The translations under genes were made by a program, and so were the position numbers. A stretch of 64,000 nt of DNA from Marinomonas maritima (GTDB lineage Bacteria; Pseudomonadota; Gammaproteobacteria; Pseudomonadales; Marinomonadaceae), in contig NZ_JAMZEG020000002.1 in NCBI RefSeq assembly GCF_024435075.2, positions 310,001-374,000 of the forward strand, in the 5' to 3' direction. The notes beneath the pieces were generated by a model. The model made no database searches. It had not been told where the DNA came from and worked only from the letters and a program-made list of their open reading frames with translations. Each line of letters begins with the position of its first letter. Position 1 is the stretch's first letter. Shown piece by piece: positions 43,534-52,958 of the stretch.

Positions 43534-44510
43534 AAACCATGGCTCGCTAAGCGTACGGTCGGATTGACTAAACCATATATTAAGTCCACAACAGTGTTGG
43601 TGATAACAAACATGCCGCCGACAACAATTAAATAAGCTGAAATAAGGGGTGTATCAACTCGACTCACCGCATCCATAAACAAAAAACCCATGCCAGGCCA
43701 TTGGAAAATGGTTTCCGTTAAAATAGTGTAAGCCACCAGTGTTCCCGCTTGGATTCCACCCACGGTGATAACGGGTAACATAGTATTTTTGAGAGCATGG
43801 ATGAAATAGATTCGTCGTGCAGACAAACCTTTTGACCAAGCGAAACGTATGTATTCAGACTGCAACACTTCCATCATTTCTGCTCGAATTAAGCGTACAA
43901 AAATTGGCATTAGCGCAATGGCGAGGGTAAGACTTGGTAGCAGCAAATGTTTTAATCCGTCTTTGGTGAAAATTCCACTTTGCCATAAGCCCAAAAATTC
44001 CGTTGTTTGGCCTCGGCCAAAGCTGGGCGCCATGTTTAATTCGATGGAAAAAATGTACACCATAAGGATGGCGATAATAAAAATAGGCACGGACAAACCT
44101 ATAGAGCTTATTATCATCAGCAGTCTGGATAAGAGGTGTTTTGGCTTTATTGCCGCCAAAACACCACAAGGTGTGGCGATTAAAGTGACGACTAAAATTG
44201 CACAAAAAGCCAGCTCCAAGGTAGCGGGTAGCTTTTTTAAAATAACGTCTAGCGCGGGTTCTTTGTAGTAGTACGATGTGCCAAGATCGCCGCGAATGGC
44301 GCCCTTAGCAAAACGCCAGTACTGTGCTACAAAACCGTCATTTAACCCCAATTCGTTACGTAGCTGATTGCGTTCATCAGACGACACTGACATACCAACC
44401 ATTTGTTGTACTGGATCGCCTAGCTTATCTTGTATGGCAAAACTGATCACACTGATAATGATCATAACAAAGCAAGCCTGAATTAAGCGGCGGAGTAAAA
44501 AAATCAGCAT
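43530..44510 (-). CDS. Dipeptide ABC transporter permease (DppB-like)
   Basis: The 326-residue permease has six membrane segments, beginning MLIFLLRRLIQACFVMIIISVISF, the standard DppB start. The EAA loop (IRFAWSKGLSARRIYFIHALKN) contacts the ATPases. It pairs with the DppC-like protein and follows the binding-protein gene by 72 bases. Confidence 0.95.
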   Translation of the reverse strand: MLIFLLRRLIQACFVMIIISVISFAIQDKLGDPVQQMVGMSVSSDERNQLRNELGLNDGFVAQYWRFAKGAIRGDLGTSYYYKEPALDVILKKLPATLELAFCAILVVTLIATPCGVLAAIKPKHLLSRLLMIISSIGLSVPIFIIAILMVYIFSIELNMAPSFGRGQTTEFLGLWQSGIFTKDGLKHLLLPSLTLAIALMPIFVRLIRAEMMEVLQSEYIRFAWSKGLSARRIYFIHALKNTMLPVITVGGIQAGTLVAYTILTETIFQWPGMGFLFMDAVSRVDTPLISAYLIVVGGMFVITNTVVDLIYGLVNPTVRLASHGL

Positions 44511-44582
44511 TAGAGGGCGTTATTCCTACTTGTTATGGAGGTCATGATTTTGTGGTTCTCGTTGATAAATAACGTGAAGTAT

Positions 44583-46115
44583 TCATTTACCTTCAATGAA
44601 CAAGTCCCCCAAATGAGGATAGTTTTGGTCATTGACGACGTCTTGAATTTTAACATTGTCTTTGGCTGCCCAAATAAGAGATTGCCAATACAGTGGGACA
44701 ATAGCTGAATCCTCATATAAGGTGCGCTCGATTTGCTGCATAAGGCGAAGGCGTCTTTCTGGGTTCATTTCCCTGTTCGCTTGATGAATGTTGTCATTAA
44801 TGCTGTGTTTGCAATATTCGCTGGCATTATAAGCACCTAGTCCTGTTTTGGCATCTGGACAAGCGATAATAAATTCAAATAGATTGTTTGAATCCATGGT
44901 GTCAGATTGCCAGCCCAGCATCATTATATCCGCGCTGCGATCATCAAACTCTTTAAAGTATTGAGCCTTGGGTAGGGTTTTTAACTCTACAATAATGTTA
45001 ATTCTAGCGAGCATTGCAGCGATGGCTTGGGCGACTTTTTCATCGTTCATGTAACGATTGTTTGGCGCCATCATGCTAATGCGAAAGCCTTTTTCGTAGC
45101 CTGCTTGCTTCATTAGTTCTAGCGCCCCGGTTAAATCGTATTCTGGCTCTAAGTTACTAATGTGTCCTAGAAAGCGATCAGCACTCAATTGACCTGCGGG
45201 TGAGGCATAACCTTTTAAGATCTTTTCGACAATGAGCGATTGATTGATCGCTAAATTGATGGCTTTTCTTACTCTAACATCTTGAAACTCTTTGCGACGT
45301 TTTTGGTTCATGTGCAGTAATAATATGCGTGTGCTTGGTAGCGTAACTAGCTGTATTCCTTGTATTTTTTTAGTTCGCTCTATATCGATAGGAGAAACGG
45401 GAAAAATAAAATCTACGTCACCTGAAAGAAGGGCTGCGAGTCGAGTTGAGTCAGCTCGAATCGGGGTCATGATTATTTGGTCTACGTTGCCAATCGAGTC
45501 TTTGTCCCAATAATTTGGGTTGCGCTTGAGTTCCATTCGGCTGCCCAACTCTCTACTTATTAGGCTAAAAGGTCCTGTTCCTGATACATTGCGTGAGGCA
45601 AATGTTTCACCGTATTTTATGATTTGGTCTTGACCTTGGTAGAAGATTTTATCCATTGGAAACACGTACGTCATGATGTTAAGTAACAATGGATTAGGGG
45701 TTGCTGCGTTTACATCAATTGTATAGTCATCGATCATGGAAACAGAGGCTATTGTGTCAAACATGGCGCGAAAGTCAGGGGATTTTTTTAAGCGATTAAT
45801 TGTATAAACAACGTCTTTCGCTGAAAAAACATTTCCGGAGTGAAAGGTGACATTTTTTCGTAAAAAAAAGCGTATTGTACGTGAGTCAATATGCTGCCAA
45901 TGAGTCGCTAAACGAGACTCGAATTGACCGTTTTGCTTCCATCGCAACAGGGGGTCAAACACTAAGTGTGAGAATTGCAATGTGCCTTCAGAAAGTTGTT
46001 CATGCGGGTCTAATGAGATTGGATCGGCATCAAAAGCCACTCTTAATGTTGTGGCTGCTGCCTTGTTACATAAGATTAGAGCCAAGCAGCAGGCTAAAAT
46101 AACCTTTATCTTCAT
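44583..46115 (-). CDS. Peptide-type ABC transporter periplasmic binding protein (DppA-like)
   Basis: The 510-residue product has a signal peptide (1–22, ending AAATT) and an SBP_bac_5 fold. The landmarks LRVAFDADPISLDPHEQ, the conserved VTFHSGNVFSAKDVVYTINRL and the GTGPFSL block are visible. It captures peptides or related solutes for the DppBCDF-like machinery. It is the first gene of the operon. Homologues also carry glutathione, opines or nickel, so the solute is not certain. The signal ends without a lipobox. Confidence 0.93.
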   Translation of the reverse strand: MKIKVILACCLALILCNKAAATTLRVAFDADPISLDPHEQLSEGTLQFSHLVFDPLLRWKQNGQFESRLATHWQHIDSRTIRFFLRKNVTFHSGNVFSAKDVVYTINRLKKSPDFRAMFDTIASVSMIDDYTIDVNAATPNPLLLNIMTYVFPMDKIFYQGQDQIIKYGETFASRNVSGTGPFSLISRELGSRMELKRNPNYWDKDSIGNVDQIIMTPIRADSTRLAALLSGDVDFIFPVSPIDIERTKKIQGIQLVTLPSTRILLLHMNQKRRKEFQDVRVRKAINLAINQSLIVEKILKGYASPAGQLSADRFLGHISNLEPEYDLTGALELMKQAGYEKGFRISMMAPNNRYMNDEKVAQAIAAMLARINIIVELKTLPKAQYFKEFDDRSADIMMLGWQSDTMDSNNLFEFIIACPDAKTGLGAYNASEYCKHSINDNIHQANREMNPERRLRLMQQIERTLYEDSAIVPLYWQSLIWAAKDNVKIQDVVNDQNYPHLGDLFIEGK

Positions 46116-46337
46116 TCTTCTAGGTCTCTTTTTGGGATGGCTAGTGATGTGGTCGCTTTATTCTAAAGGTGGTTCTGTGCTCATGAATTGAAGAGTTTTG
46201 GCTTACATGAGTGAATGTTGACCATATAGGTGATACCTCATTTTTACAAATAAATGCGTAAAAAGACAGCAAGACTGTGTGATGCTGACGCTTTTAGACA
46301 ATATATGTGTTTTATTTAAAATAATATAATTAAAAGA

Positions 46338-46949
46338 ATGTTGATGAAAATGAATTATTTCGCGCACCTACACATAGCTTCTATCACTAATACGTCTTGG
46401 GTCGGAAATTTGCTTGGCGATTTCCCTGTTGATGTGAGTGAATTGGACTCTGACTTACTGGCGGGTTGGCGTTTGCATCAACAAGTTGATGTGATGGTCG
46501 ATCAACATGAGGCGAGTGTTCTGTTTCGTTCTATGCCACGAAAAGGGCGTCGCAGATTTGCTGGAATTGTACAGGATATCGTAATGGATTATTGGTTAAT
46601 ACAAAATTGGAAACGCTTTAGTTCAGTGTCTTTGACGATCTTTTGTGATCAAGCGCTTCTGGGTCTAGTGAAAGATAAATATCGAAGTCCTGATCGTCTA
46701 AGAAATATGATTAGTTCATTAGAAGATGATAATTGGCTTTCCAGTTTAGGCACGCTAGAGGGCGTGGAAAAAGCGATTTACTCTATTATGCGGCGTTGGC
46801 GGTATGGCGAGCACTTGCAGTATTTCTTGGATGATTTACCAGAAGTGATTGCTCAGGCGGAAGCACCTTTTTTAGCGCTATACCCAGACTTACTGGATTA
46901 CGTGCAAGGCGAAATGAAAAAAGCCGAGGCCACACACAGCCTCGGCTAA
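46338..46949 (+). CDS. acpH: Acyl carrier protein phosphodiesterase AcpH
   Basis: The 203-residue product matches the AcpH family: MNYFAHLHIAS start, GNLLGDFPVDV, GWRLHQQVDVMVDQH with the metal-type His/Asp pair, and VMDYWLIQNW. Family members remove 4'-phosphopantetheine from acyl carrier protein. Three ATGs occur in frame; homologues begin at MNYFAHLH, which would correspond to 46350, so the first four residues are doubtful. A hairpin overlaps the stop codon. Confidence 0.85.
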   Translation: MLMKMNYFAHLHIASITNTSWVGNLLGDFPVDVSELDSDLLAGWRLHQQVDVMVDQHEASVLFRSMPRKGRRRFAGIVQDIVMDYWLIQNWKRFSSVSLTIFCDQALLGLVKDKYRSPDRLRNMISSLEDDNWLSSLGTLEGVEKAIYSIMRRWRYGEHLQYFLDDLPEVIAQAEAPFLALYPDLLDYVQGEMKKAEATHSLG

Positions 46950-46960
46950 TGGGCCTTTTA
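46922..46960 (+). terminator. Hairpin over the acpH stop codon
   Basis: A perfect 9-bp GC-rich stem (46922–46930 with 46939–46947) overlaps the last codons. A short T run follows about ten bases later, so termination is plausible rather than certain. Confidence 0.5.
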
Positions 46961-47212
46961 ACTGTTAAGTCATAGTTGGCCCGATCGAGAGAACAACCAG
47001 ATAAACGAGAAGTTTGGTGCAGATTCCTCGCTTTCGCTTAACTGGAATAATGATTATAGATGGTTTGTGTTGTGCCGCCTTGATTTAAGTCAGATTAGGC
47101 GAGATCGCTAAAATTAAACTCATTCTATTGGCGTGTAGTATTTTCTCTATCTTTGCGGAACTTGTGGTAGAATCCGCCACCGAAAAAGACTTGGTCATAA
47201 AGGGGAGTTAGG

Positions 47213-48229
47213 GTGAGCGTTCAGTGGTATCCAGGGCACATGAATAAAGCGCGTCGAGAAATCGAAGAAGTCATGACGCAAGTAGATATTGTTATTGAGG
47301 TGTTGGATGCCCGTATTCCTGATTCCAGCCAGAACCCTATGCTTAATACATTACGTGGGGAGGTTCCTGTTTTACGCCTTCTTAATAAAAAAGATCTAGC
47401 GGATAAAGTTCGTCTAGACTTATGGTTAGAGCATTGGCGTGATAATGAGACCATTTTGGCGCACCCTTTTTCTACATTGGATAAGGCGGATGTAGCAAAG
47501 ATAAGTCAGTGGGTGAGCCAGATGGTTCCTCATCGAGGTAGTGCAGAAAAGCCAATTCGAGCGATGATTGCTGGTATTCCTAATGTTGGAAAGTCCAGCT
47601 TGATGAATGCGTTATTGGGGCGTCGTGTAGCGAAAGTGGGCGATGAACCTGCGGTCACTAAGTCACAACAAAAATTGAAAGTAACCAATGGTTTTCAATT
47701 GTTGGATACGCCTGGGATTTTGTGGCCAAAAATCGAAAACCCTGATGCCAGTTATCGTTTGGCGGTGACTGGGGCCGTGCGTGATACCGCCATCGATTAT
47801 GAAGATGTTGCCTTAGTTGGTTTGAAGTTTTTTATCGCGGACTATTTGGACTCACTTGTTACCCGTTACAAGTTAAAGGAAGTTCCTTCTGACCCTTTTG
47901 ATGTACTTAAAGTTATCGGATCTAAGCGAGGTGCGTTGAGATCGGGGGGCAAGGTCGATATGCATAAGGCCGCAGAAGTTTTTTTGAATGATGTAAGGAC
48001 CGGAGCCATTGGGCCTTACGTGATGGAAACACCAGAAATGATTGCGCTTGAAGAGCGCTTGGTTGAAGAGGCGAAGGCAAAAAAAGAAGCCGCTCGGTTG
48101 GCGCGATTGGCCGCTGCGGTTCCTCAGCGTCAGCAAGCGAGCAATCTTGCTTATCGTAATAGTCAAGTTCAGTCAGCAGACCAAGCATCAGTCACCAATC
48201 AAAATGAGAATTTAGATGAAAAACAGTGA
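47213..48229 (+). CDS. rbgA: Ribosome biogenesis GTPase RbgA/YlqF
   Basis: The 338-residue circularly permuted GTPase has an N-terminal QWYPGHM signature, then G4 (LLNKKD, 56–61), G1 (GIPNVGKSS, 121–129) and G3 (DTPG, 165–168), the reverse of the normal order. It helps late 50S assembly in relatives. The start is GTG with GGGGAG upstream. The C-terminal tail (from about 285) is Glu/Ala/Gln-rich and low in complexity. Its stop overlaps the region before yacL by a few bases. Confidence 0.93.
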   Translation: MSVQWYPGHMNKARREIEEVMTQVDIVIEVLDARIPDSSQNPMLNTLRGEVPVLRLLNKKDLADKVRLDLWLEHWRDNETILAHPFSTLDKADVAKISQWVSQMVPHRGSAEKPIRAMIAGIPNVGKSSLMNALLGRRVAKVGDEPAVTKSQQKLKVTNGFQLLDTPGILWPKIENPDASYRLAVTGAVRDTAIDYEDVALVGLKFFIADYLDSLVTRYKLKEVPSDPFDVLKVIGSKRGALRSGGKVDMHKAAEVFLNDVRTGAIGPYVMETPEMIALEERLVEEAKAKKEAARLARLAAAVPQRQQASNLAYRNSQVQSADQASVTNQNENLDEKQ

Positions 48230-48240
48230 GGTTCACGGTC

Positions 48241-48621
48241 ATGGATTATGAAATTGCCTTTGATCAGGACGAAAATGCTTATCGTATTTACACAGGGTAC
48301 GAGTTCGCTGCGATTGGTGAATGGGTCTCTGACTATGTACGTGATTTGGACGCTATTCAGCGAGTACTAATGGCGGCCCGTTTAGCTGAAAATGAAAAAG
48401 AAACGACTGAATTTAAACACGGTCCTTTTGATGTTATTTTGAGTGAGGAAGGTGTGTCTGTCTCTCGTCAGGTTGATCTAGATTCGGCGGAAGAAGAGAT
48501 AAAAGCGATGTTTGATTCCCAAGAAAGTTTTTATCAAACGTCGACAGATGGTATTCAAGCAGAATGTGGCTTAGAAGATCTAATTAATATGATTGAAAAC
48601 TGGCATGAAGTTCTGCAGTAG
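48241..48621 (+). CDS. yacL: YacL (UPF0231) family protein
   Basis: Starting at the ATG at 48241 the 126-residue product begins MDYEIAF, like E. coli YacL (MDYEF). The C-terminal GIQAECGLEDLINMIENW resembles the YacL LCGVEDF segment. It is acidic and cytoplasmic with no known biochemical role. A GTG 15 bases earlier overlaps the rbgA end. It follows rbgA directly and is likely co-transcribed. Confidence 0.75.
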   Translation: MDYEIAFDQDENAYRIYTGYEFAAIGEWVSDYVRDLDAIQRVLMAARLAENEKETTEFKHGPFDVILSEEGVSVSRQVDLDSAEEEIKAMFDSQESFYQTSTDGIQAECGLEDLINMIENWHEVLQ

Positions 48622-48687
48622 TTGTTCCTTTTGCTGGCTGGGTTTACACTAGCTGTGTTTATTTTAATATGTTTTTAGGAAGCCAAT

Positions 48688-49287
48688 ATGCTCATCGAAT
48701 TGGAAAAAGCACGTACTCGAAATAATGTTGTTCGCATTTTTCGTGAAGAATTGGACGGTCCGGATAGCTGGACTGACGGTTTTGTTGTGGATGCCAACGA
48801 AGAAATGGTTTTGCTCCAAATAGTGGATGACAGTGTCCGACTTAATGGTTATCAAGTTCTATTTCTGGAAGACATTAGCGATTTTGCACATCCGGCTCCT
48901 TTTAATGATTTTCAGAAGAAAGTTTTAGCACTTCGTGGTGAAAAGGTGGTTGATCCAGAAGTCGAGCTCCTCGATTTGGCTGTATTGCTCATCGACATCA
49001 GTGAAGAATTTGGATTGGTAACACTTCATCGCGAAGAGATTGAACCGGATAGCTGTGAGATTGGTCGTGTAATTCGTGCCGATGCAGTGACTTATGAGCT
49101 TGAAGAAATTGGCTCTGATGCTCGTTGGTTTGATGATACTTTTGAATACGATTTATATGATATTACTCGTATCGAATTTGGCGGCGCCTACGAAGAAGCA
49201 TTATTGTTAGCAAATGATGCTATGGGTGACGATGCTTATGAGTTATCGGACGACTATCCCGATGACGGCATCGTTGATGATGAGTGA
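48688..49287 (+). CDS. Uncharacterised acidic protein with two similar halves
   Basis: The 199-residue very acidic protein shows two related blocks: DGFVVDANEEMVLLQIVDDSVRLNGYQVLFLEDI (about 30–65) and IGRVIRADAVTYELEEIGSD…YDLYDITRIEFGG (about 130–175). Each looks like a small beta-barrel (SH3 or Sm-like) with a repeated ‘ITRI/EDIS' edge. No signal peptide or membrane helix. The tail is almost purely Asp/Glu. No family assigned. AGGAAG precedes the ATG and a strong terminator follows. Confidence 0.65.
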   Translation: MLIELEKARTRNNVVRIFREELDGPDSWTDGFVVDANEEMVLLQIVDDSVRLNGYQVLFLEDISDFAHPAPFNDFQKKVLALRGEKVVDPEVELLDLAVLLIDISEEFGLVTLHREEIEPDSCEIGRVIRADAVTYELEEIGSDARWFDDTFEYDLYDITRIEFGGAYEEALLLANDAMGDDAYELSDDYPDDGIVDDE

Positions 49288-49313
49288 ATACTGATTTACG
49301 AATGCGATTTGAT

Positions 49314-49338
49314 AAAACGCCTAAATAGGCGTTTTTTT
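49314..49338 (+). terminator. Intrinsic terminator after the acidic protein gene
   Basis: A 10-bp stem (49314–49323 with 49326–49335) is followed by a T run. The closing pairs of the AT-rich stem top probably open to form a larger loop. Confidence 0.88.
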
Positions 49339-49439
49339 ATGTGTGTTATTCTCTCAAGTCTGACAGGCCGCTGACTTTCTGTGATTCCATGGATGAAGTG
49401 CTTCGCGAATAAGATAAAACGAAAAATAGGAACCTTTTT

Positions 49440-51788
49440 ATGTCTCGGTGGCTGACTCTTCTTTGTTTGCTTGTGCTCATTTCTGGCTGTGCGGCTTATG
49501 CGACGCATCAATTTGATACGGTGTTTGGGTCGGAAGATCCTGCGAACCGTATTAGTGAGTTGAGTGAAGAAGATACGGTTTTTTATAATGAACAGGTAAG
49601 GCCCATTTTAGACAGTCGTTGTGTCTCTTGTCATGCTTGTTACGATGCACCATGCCAGTTGAAGTTTACAGCTTCTGAGGGGGTTGAGCGAGGTGGTTCA
49701 AAAGAGCTTGTTTATGATGGTACTCGTTTGTTGGCATCTTCTCCCACTCGTTTATTCATTGATGCCAAAACGACTAAAGAGTGGCGGGTGAAAGGTTTCC
49801 ATCCTGTATTAAATGAGCGTGAACAATCGCCATCGGCTAACTTACAGGGCAGCTTGTTGTACAGAACTATCGCTTTACGTAAAAAACAGGGGGCGTTTAC
49901 TCAGCCAGTTTTGTCTGATGACTATGATTTTTCACTTGCTCGTGACCAGCAATGCGTGAGTGTTGAAGAGTATCAACAATTCGAAAAAGACTATCCTAAT
50001 TGGGGGATGCCTTATGGCCTTCCTGCTCTTAATGCCAATGAATACAATGTATTAACGCGTTGGTTGGCGAAAGGTGGAAAGATGCCAAAAGCCGAGCTGG
50101 CACCTGAAAACGTTCAGCAACAAGTGGCGTTATGGGAATCGCGATTAAATAGCGATAACTTAAAAGGTCAGTTAATTTCTCGTTATATCTATGAACATTT
50201 GTATTTATATAGTTTGTATCTTGATGATGGTGAGGACTATCGCTTTCAGTTGGTTCGTTCAAAAACGCCACCGGGCGAACCTATTGATCGTATTGCGACT
50301 CGTCGGCCATATGACGCTCCGGGCGTGGATCATGTTTATTATCGGTTCTGGCTTGACCCAGAAGTAAAGGTCCAAAAAAACCATATTCCTATGCAGTTGG
50401 ATGAGGCGCGTTATTTACGTTGGATGTCATATTTTTATGGTGAAGATTATAAGGTAACAAAAGATCCAGGGTATGACGCTAAAGTGGCGACGAACCCGTT
50501 CAAAGCTTTTCGTGAAATACCGGCGTATGCGCGCTATCGATTCTTGTTGGATCACTCTCAAAAAACCATTATGGCGTTTATAAAAGGTCCAGTTTGTCGT
50601 GGTCAAGTCGCGGTAAATGTCATTAATGAGCAGTTTTGGGTGTATTTCATTGATCCAGAAGTCGTTCATAACAAAGGCTCTGCCGACTATCTAGAAGATC
50701 AAGTTCAGGATTTAGACTTACCGGCGGTGGGATCAAGTACTACTTTGAATCCGGCGTCTTGGATTGGCTTTTCTGAGCAGCAAAAGTCTTATTTATCGGC
50801 CAAAGCGGCTCTGTTTGAAAGTGAAGTGGGTAAAAAAGTACCAATAGATTTAAGTTTGATTTGGGATGGTGATGGCAATAATGAAAATGCGGCACTTACT
50901 ATTTTTCGTCATTTTGACAATGCTTCTGTTGTCAAGGGAATGGTAGGGCAGCATCCTAAAACAGCTTGGGTAATAGATTACCCGTTGTTAGAGCGAATTC
51001 ATTATTTATTGGTGGCGGGCTTTGATGTGTATGGCAATGTGGGCCACCAATTGGTTACTCGTTTGTACATGGATTTTCTAAGGATGGAGGGTGAGATGAA
51101 TTTCTTGCTTCTATTGCCAAAAGAGGACCGTGAGTCTATCCGAAAATATTGGTATCGAGACGCCAATGAAACGATTAAAAACTACATTTTTAGTGATTAC
51201 ATTAAAATAGATCGACAGTCTAAAATTTCGTATGAGACCGATGATCATCAGTCTGAATTGTACGAGATGCTACGAAAAAAATTAGCCAAGGTGCTGGACC
51301 ATGATTACGACCTTGAGCAAAGTAAGCTTTCTCCGAATCAGCGTAAAGCCTTATATCGACTTCAGGCCAAACGTGGTGATGGCCTAGCTTTTTTACCTAA
51401 TGTAGTGACTGTTTTGGTGACTAAGCAAGGCGTTCCTATGGACGTTATTAGTATGATTCACAATAAGGCGCATGCAAATATTTCGAGTCTACTGGACGAA
51501 GAGGCGGCTCGGTTACCTGCTGAAGATGGCGTTACTTTAGTAAAAGGGGTTCTTGGGGATTACCCTAATGCCTTAATGCAGGTAGAAGAAAGTGAGTTAA
51601 TTGATTGGGCAAATCAAGTTGCGAATCTAAAAACACGAAAAAATTATTCAGACCTTTTGGATGGCTTTGGAATTCGAAGAACGCACCCGAATTTTTGGTT
51701 TGTAAGCGATGCTATTGCTAATTTTAATCGGCAGGATCGTCCAAGAGAAAGTGGTATTCTGGATTATAATCGACTAGAAAACAGATGA
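49440..51788 (+). CDS. cti: Fatty acid cis/trans isomerase (Cti)
   Basis: The 782-residue product has a lipoprotein-type leader (LISGC, Cys 17) and a c-type haem motif CVSCH at 61–65 within a CHACYDAPCQ context. Several Cti-family blocks follow (NWGMPYGLPALN, YRFWLDPE, YSLLYLDD-type segments). Cti converts cis to trans unsaturated membrane fatty acids in the periplasm as a rapid response to solvent, heat or osmotic stress. Length matches family members of Pseudomonas and Vibrio. Haem attachment is inferred from the motif. Confidence 0.93.
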   Translation: MSRWLTLLCLLVLISGCAAYATHQFDTVFGSEDPANRISELSEEDTVFYNEQVRPILDSRCVSCHACYDAPCQLKFTASEGVERGGSKELVYDGTRLLASSPTRLFIDAKTTKEWRVKGFHPVLNEREQSPSANLQGSLLYRTIALRKKQGAFTQPVLSDDYDFSLARDQQCVSVEEYQQFEKDYPNWGMPYGLPALNANEYNVLTRWLAKGGKMPKAELAPENVQQQVALWESRLNSDNLKGQLISRYIYEHLYLYSLYLDDGEDYRFQLVRSKTPPGEPIDRIATRRPYDAPGVDHVYYRFWLDPEVKVQKNHIPMQLDEARYLRWMSYFYGEDYKVTKDPGYDAKVATNPFKAFREIPAYARYRFLLDHSQKTIMAFIKGPVCRGQVAVNVINEQFWVYFIDPEVVHNKGSADYLEDQVQDLDLPAVGSSTTLNPASWIGFSEQQKSYLSAKAALFESEVGKKVPIDLSLIWDGDGNNENAALTIFRHFDNASVVKGMVGQHPKTAWVIDYPLLERIHYLLVAGFDVYGNVGHQLVTRLYMDFLRMEGEMNFLLLLPKEDRESIRKYWYRDANETIKNYIFSDYIKIDRQSKISYETDDHQSELYEMLRKKLAKVLDHDYDLEQSKLSPNQRKALYRLQAKRGDGLAFLPNVVTVLVTKQGVPMDVISMIHNKAHANISSLLDEEAARLPAEDGVTLVKGVLGDYPNALMQVEESELIDWANQVANLKTRKNYSDLLDGFGIRRTHPNFWFVSDAIANFNRQDRPRESGILDYNRLENR

Positions 51789-51919
51789 AAAATAGGCTGC
51801 GCTGGCGATTGCTAGCGCTTCTGCATTATCTGCAATATTGAGTACTTGTATCTGTTCTTTGTGAGCCCAAAATACTAGGTATTCTTTATTGTTAGAACAC
51901 TCTGTTAGTGGAAAATATT

Positions 51920-52906
51920 ATGATTCCTTTTTCTATTCTTGATTTGGCGCCGGTTGCTGACGGTTGCTCTGTTGCGGATTCTTTAGCGATGAGCCGTAAA
52001 ATGGCAATAGCCGCTGAAGAAAACAATTATTTGCGTTTTTGGTTGGCTGAACATCATGGAATGGCGGCGGTTGCCAGTTCTGCGACATCCGTTGTGCTGT
52101 CTTATCTTGGCTCAGCAACGTCAAAAATTCGCATTGGTTCTGGTGGCGTTATGCTACCAAATCATTCCCCTTTGGTGATTGCGGAGCAGTTCGGTACTTT
52201 AGCCGAGCTATATCCTAACCGTGTTGATTTAGGTTTAGGTCGTGCTCCGGGTACCGACATGCAAACAGCAAGAGCGCTGCGCCGTAACATGGATGCGTCC
52301 GTAGACAGTTATCCTGATGATGTTCTGGAGTTGCAGCGTCTACTGGGTAGTAGCAAGCAGGGGTTAATGGCAGTCCCTGGTTGGAATACTCACGTTCCTA
52401 TATGGATGCTAGGGTCGAGCTTATACAGCGCCCAAGTCGCCGCAGAGTTCGGTTTACCTTACTCCTTTGCGTCTCATTTTGCTCCAGATCAATTGATTCA
52501 AGCGCTTACTGTGTATCGTCGTAATTTTAAAGCGTCAGAGCAAAACCCAAAACCTCATACTATGGCAGGCGTGATGGCGGTTGTAGCGGACACGGATGAA
52601 GAGGCGAAATATTTATTTACCTCTGCTCAGCAGCAATTTGTGAATTTGCGTCGCAATCGCAATGTGCCCTTTGCTAAACCCGTTGAGTCAATGGACGAAA
52701 TATGGTCACCGAGTGAAAAACACATGGTAGAGCATATGTTGCAATTCGCGGTGGTTGGTTCGAAAGAGTCTGTTGCCTTTCAGCTGTCTCGTTTTTTAGA
52801 GTCAACAAAGGTTGATGAGCTTATTGTTTCTATGCCCATTCATGATTCCGAGGCAAGATTGAAATCATTACGTTTGATGGCTGAGGTTAGAAATAGTCTG
52901 GTGTGA
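51920..52906 (+). CDS. yhbW: LLM-class flavin-dependent oxidoreductase, YhbW-like
   Basis: The 328-residue luciferase-like protein starts at the ATG at 51920 (a GTG 12 bases upstream is a weaker choice). It matches E. coli YhbW across many blocks: FSILDLAPV, WLAEHHGM, GSGGVMLPNHSPLVIAEQFGTL, DLGLGRAPG, WMLGSSLYSAQ and WSPSE. It belongs to the bacterial-luciferase fold using FMNH2, but the physiological substrate is unknown. Confidence 0.93.
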   Translation: MIPFSILDLAPVADGCSVADSLAMSRKMAIAAEENNYLRFWLAEHHGMAAVASSATSVVLSYLGSATSKIRIGSGGVMLPNHSPLVIAEQFGTLAELYPNRVDLGLGRAPGTDMQTARALRRNMDASVDSYPDDVLELQRLLGSSKQGLMAVPGWNTHVPIWMLGSSLYSAQVAAEFGLPYSFASHFAPDQLIQALTVYRRNFKASEQNPKPHTMAGVMAVVADTDEEAKYLFTSAQQQFVNLRRNRNVPFAKPVESMDEIWSPSEKHMVEHMLQFAVVGSKESVAFQLSRFLESTKVDELIVSMPIHDSEARLKSLRLMAEVRNSLV

Positions 52907-52958
52907 TCGATTGCGATGAAATTCAACAAGCCACTGGGTACTCCAGTGGCTTTTTCAT

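Noticed and set aside
46950..47212. Possible RNA gene between acpH and rbgA
   Set aside because: No tRNA cloverleaf or clear conserved RNA motif is visible; a TAGAAT box near 47168 could be a -10 for rbgA but no matching -35 was found.
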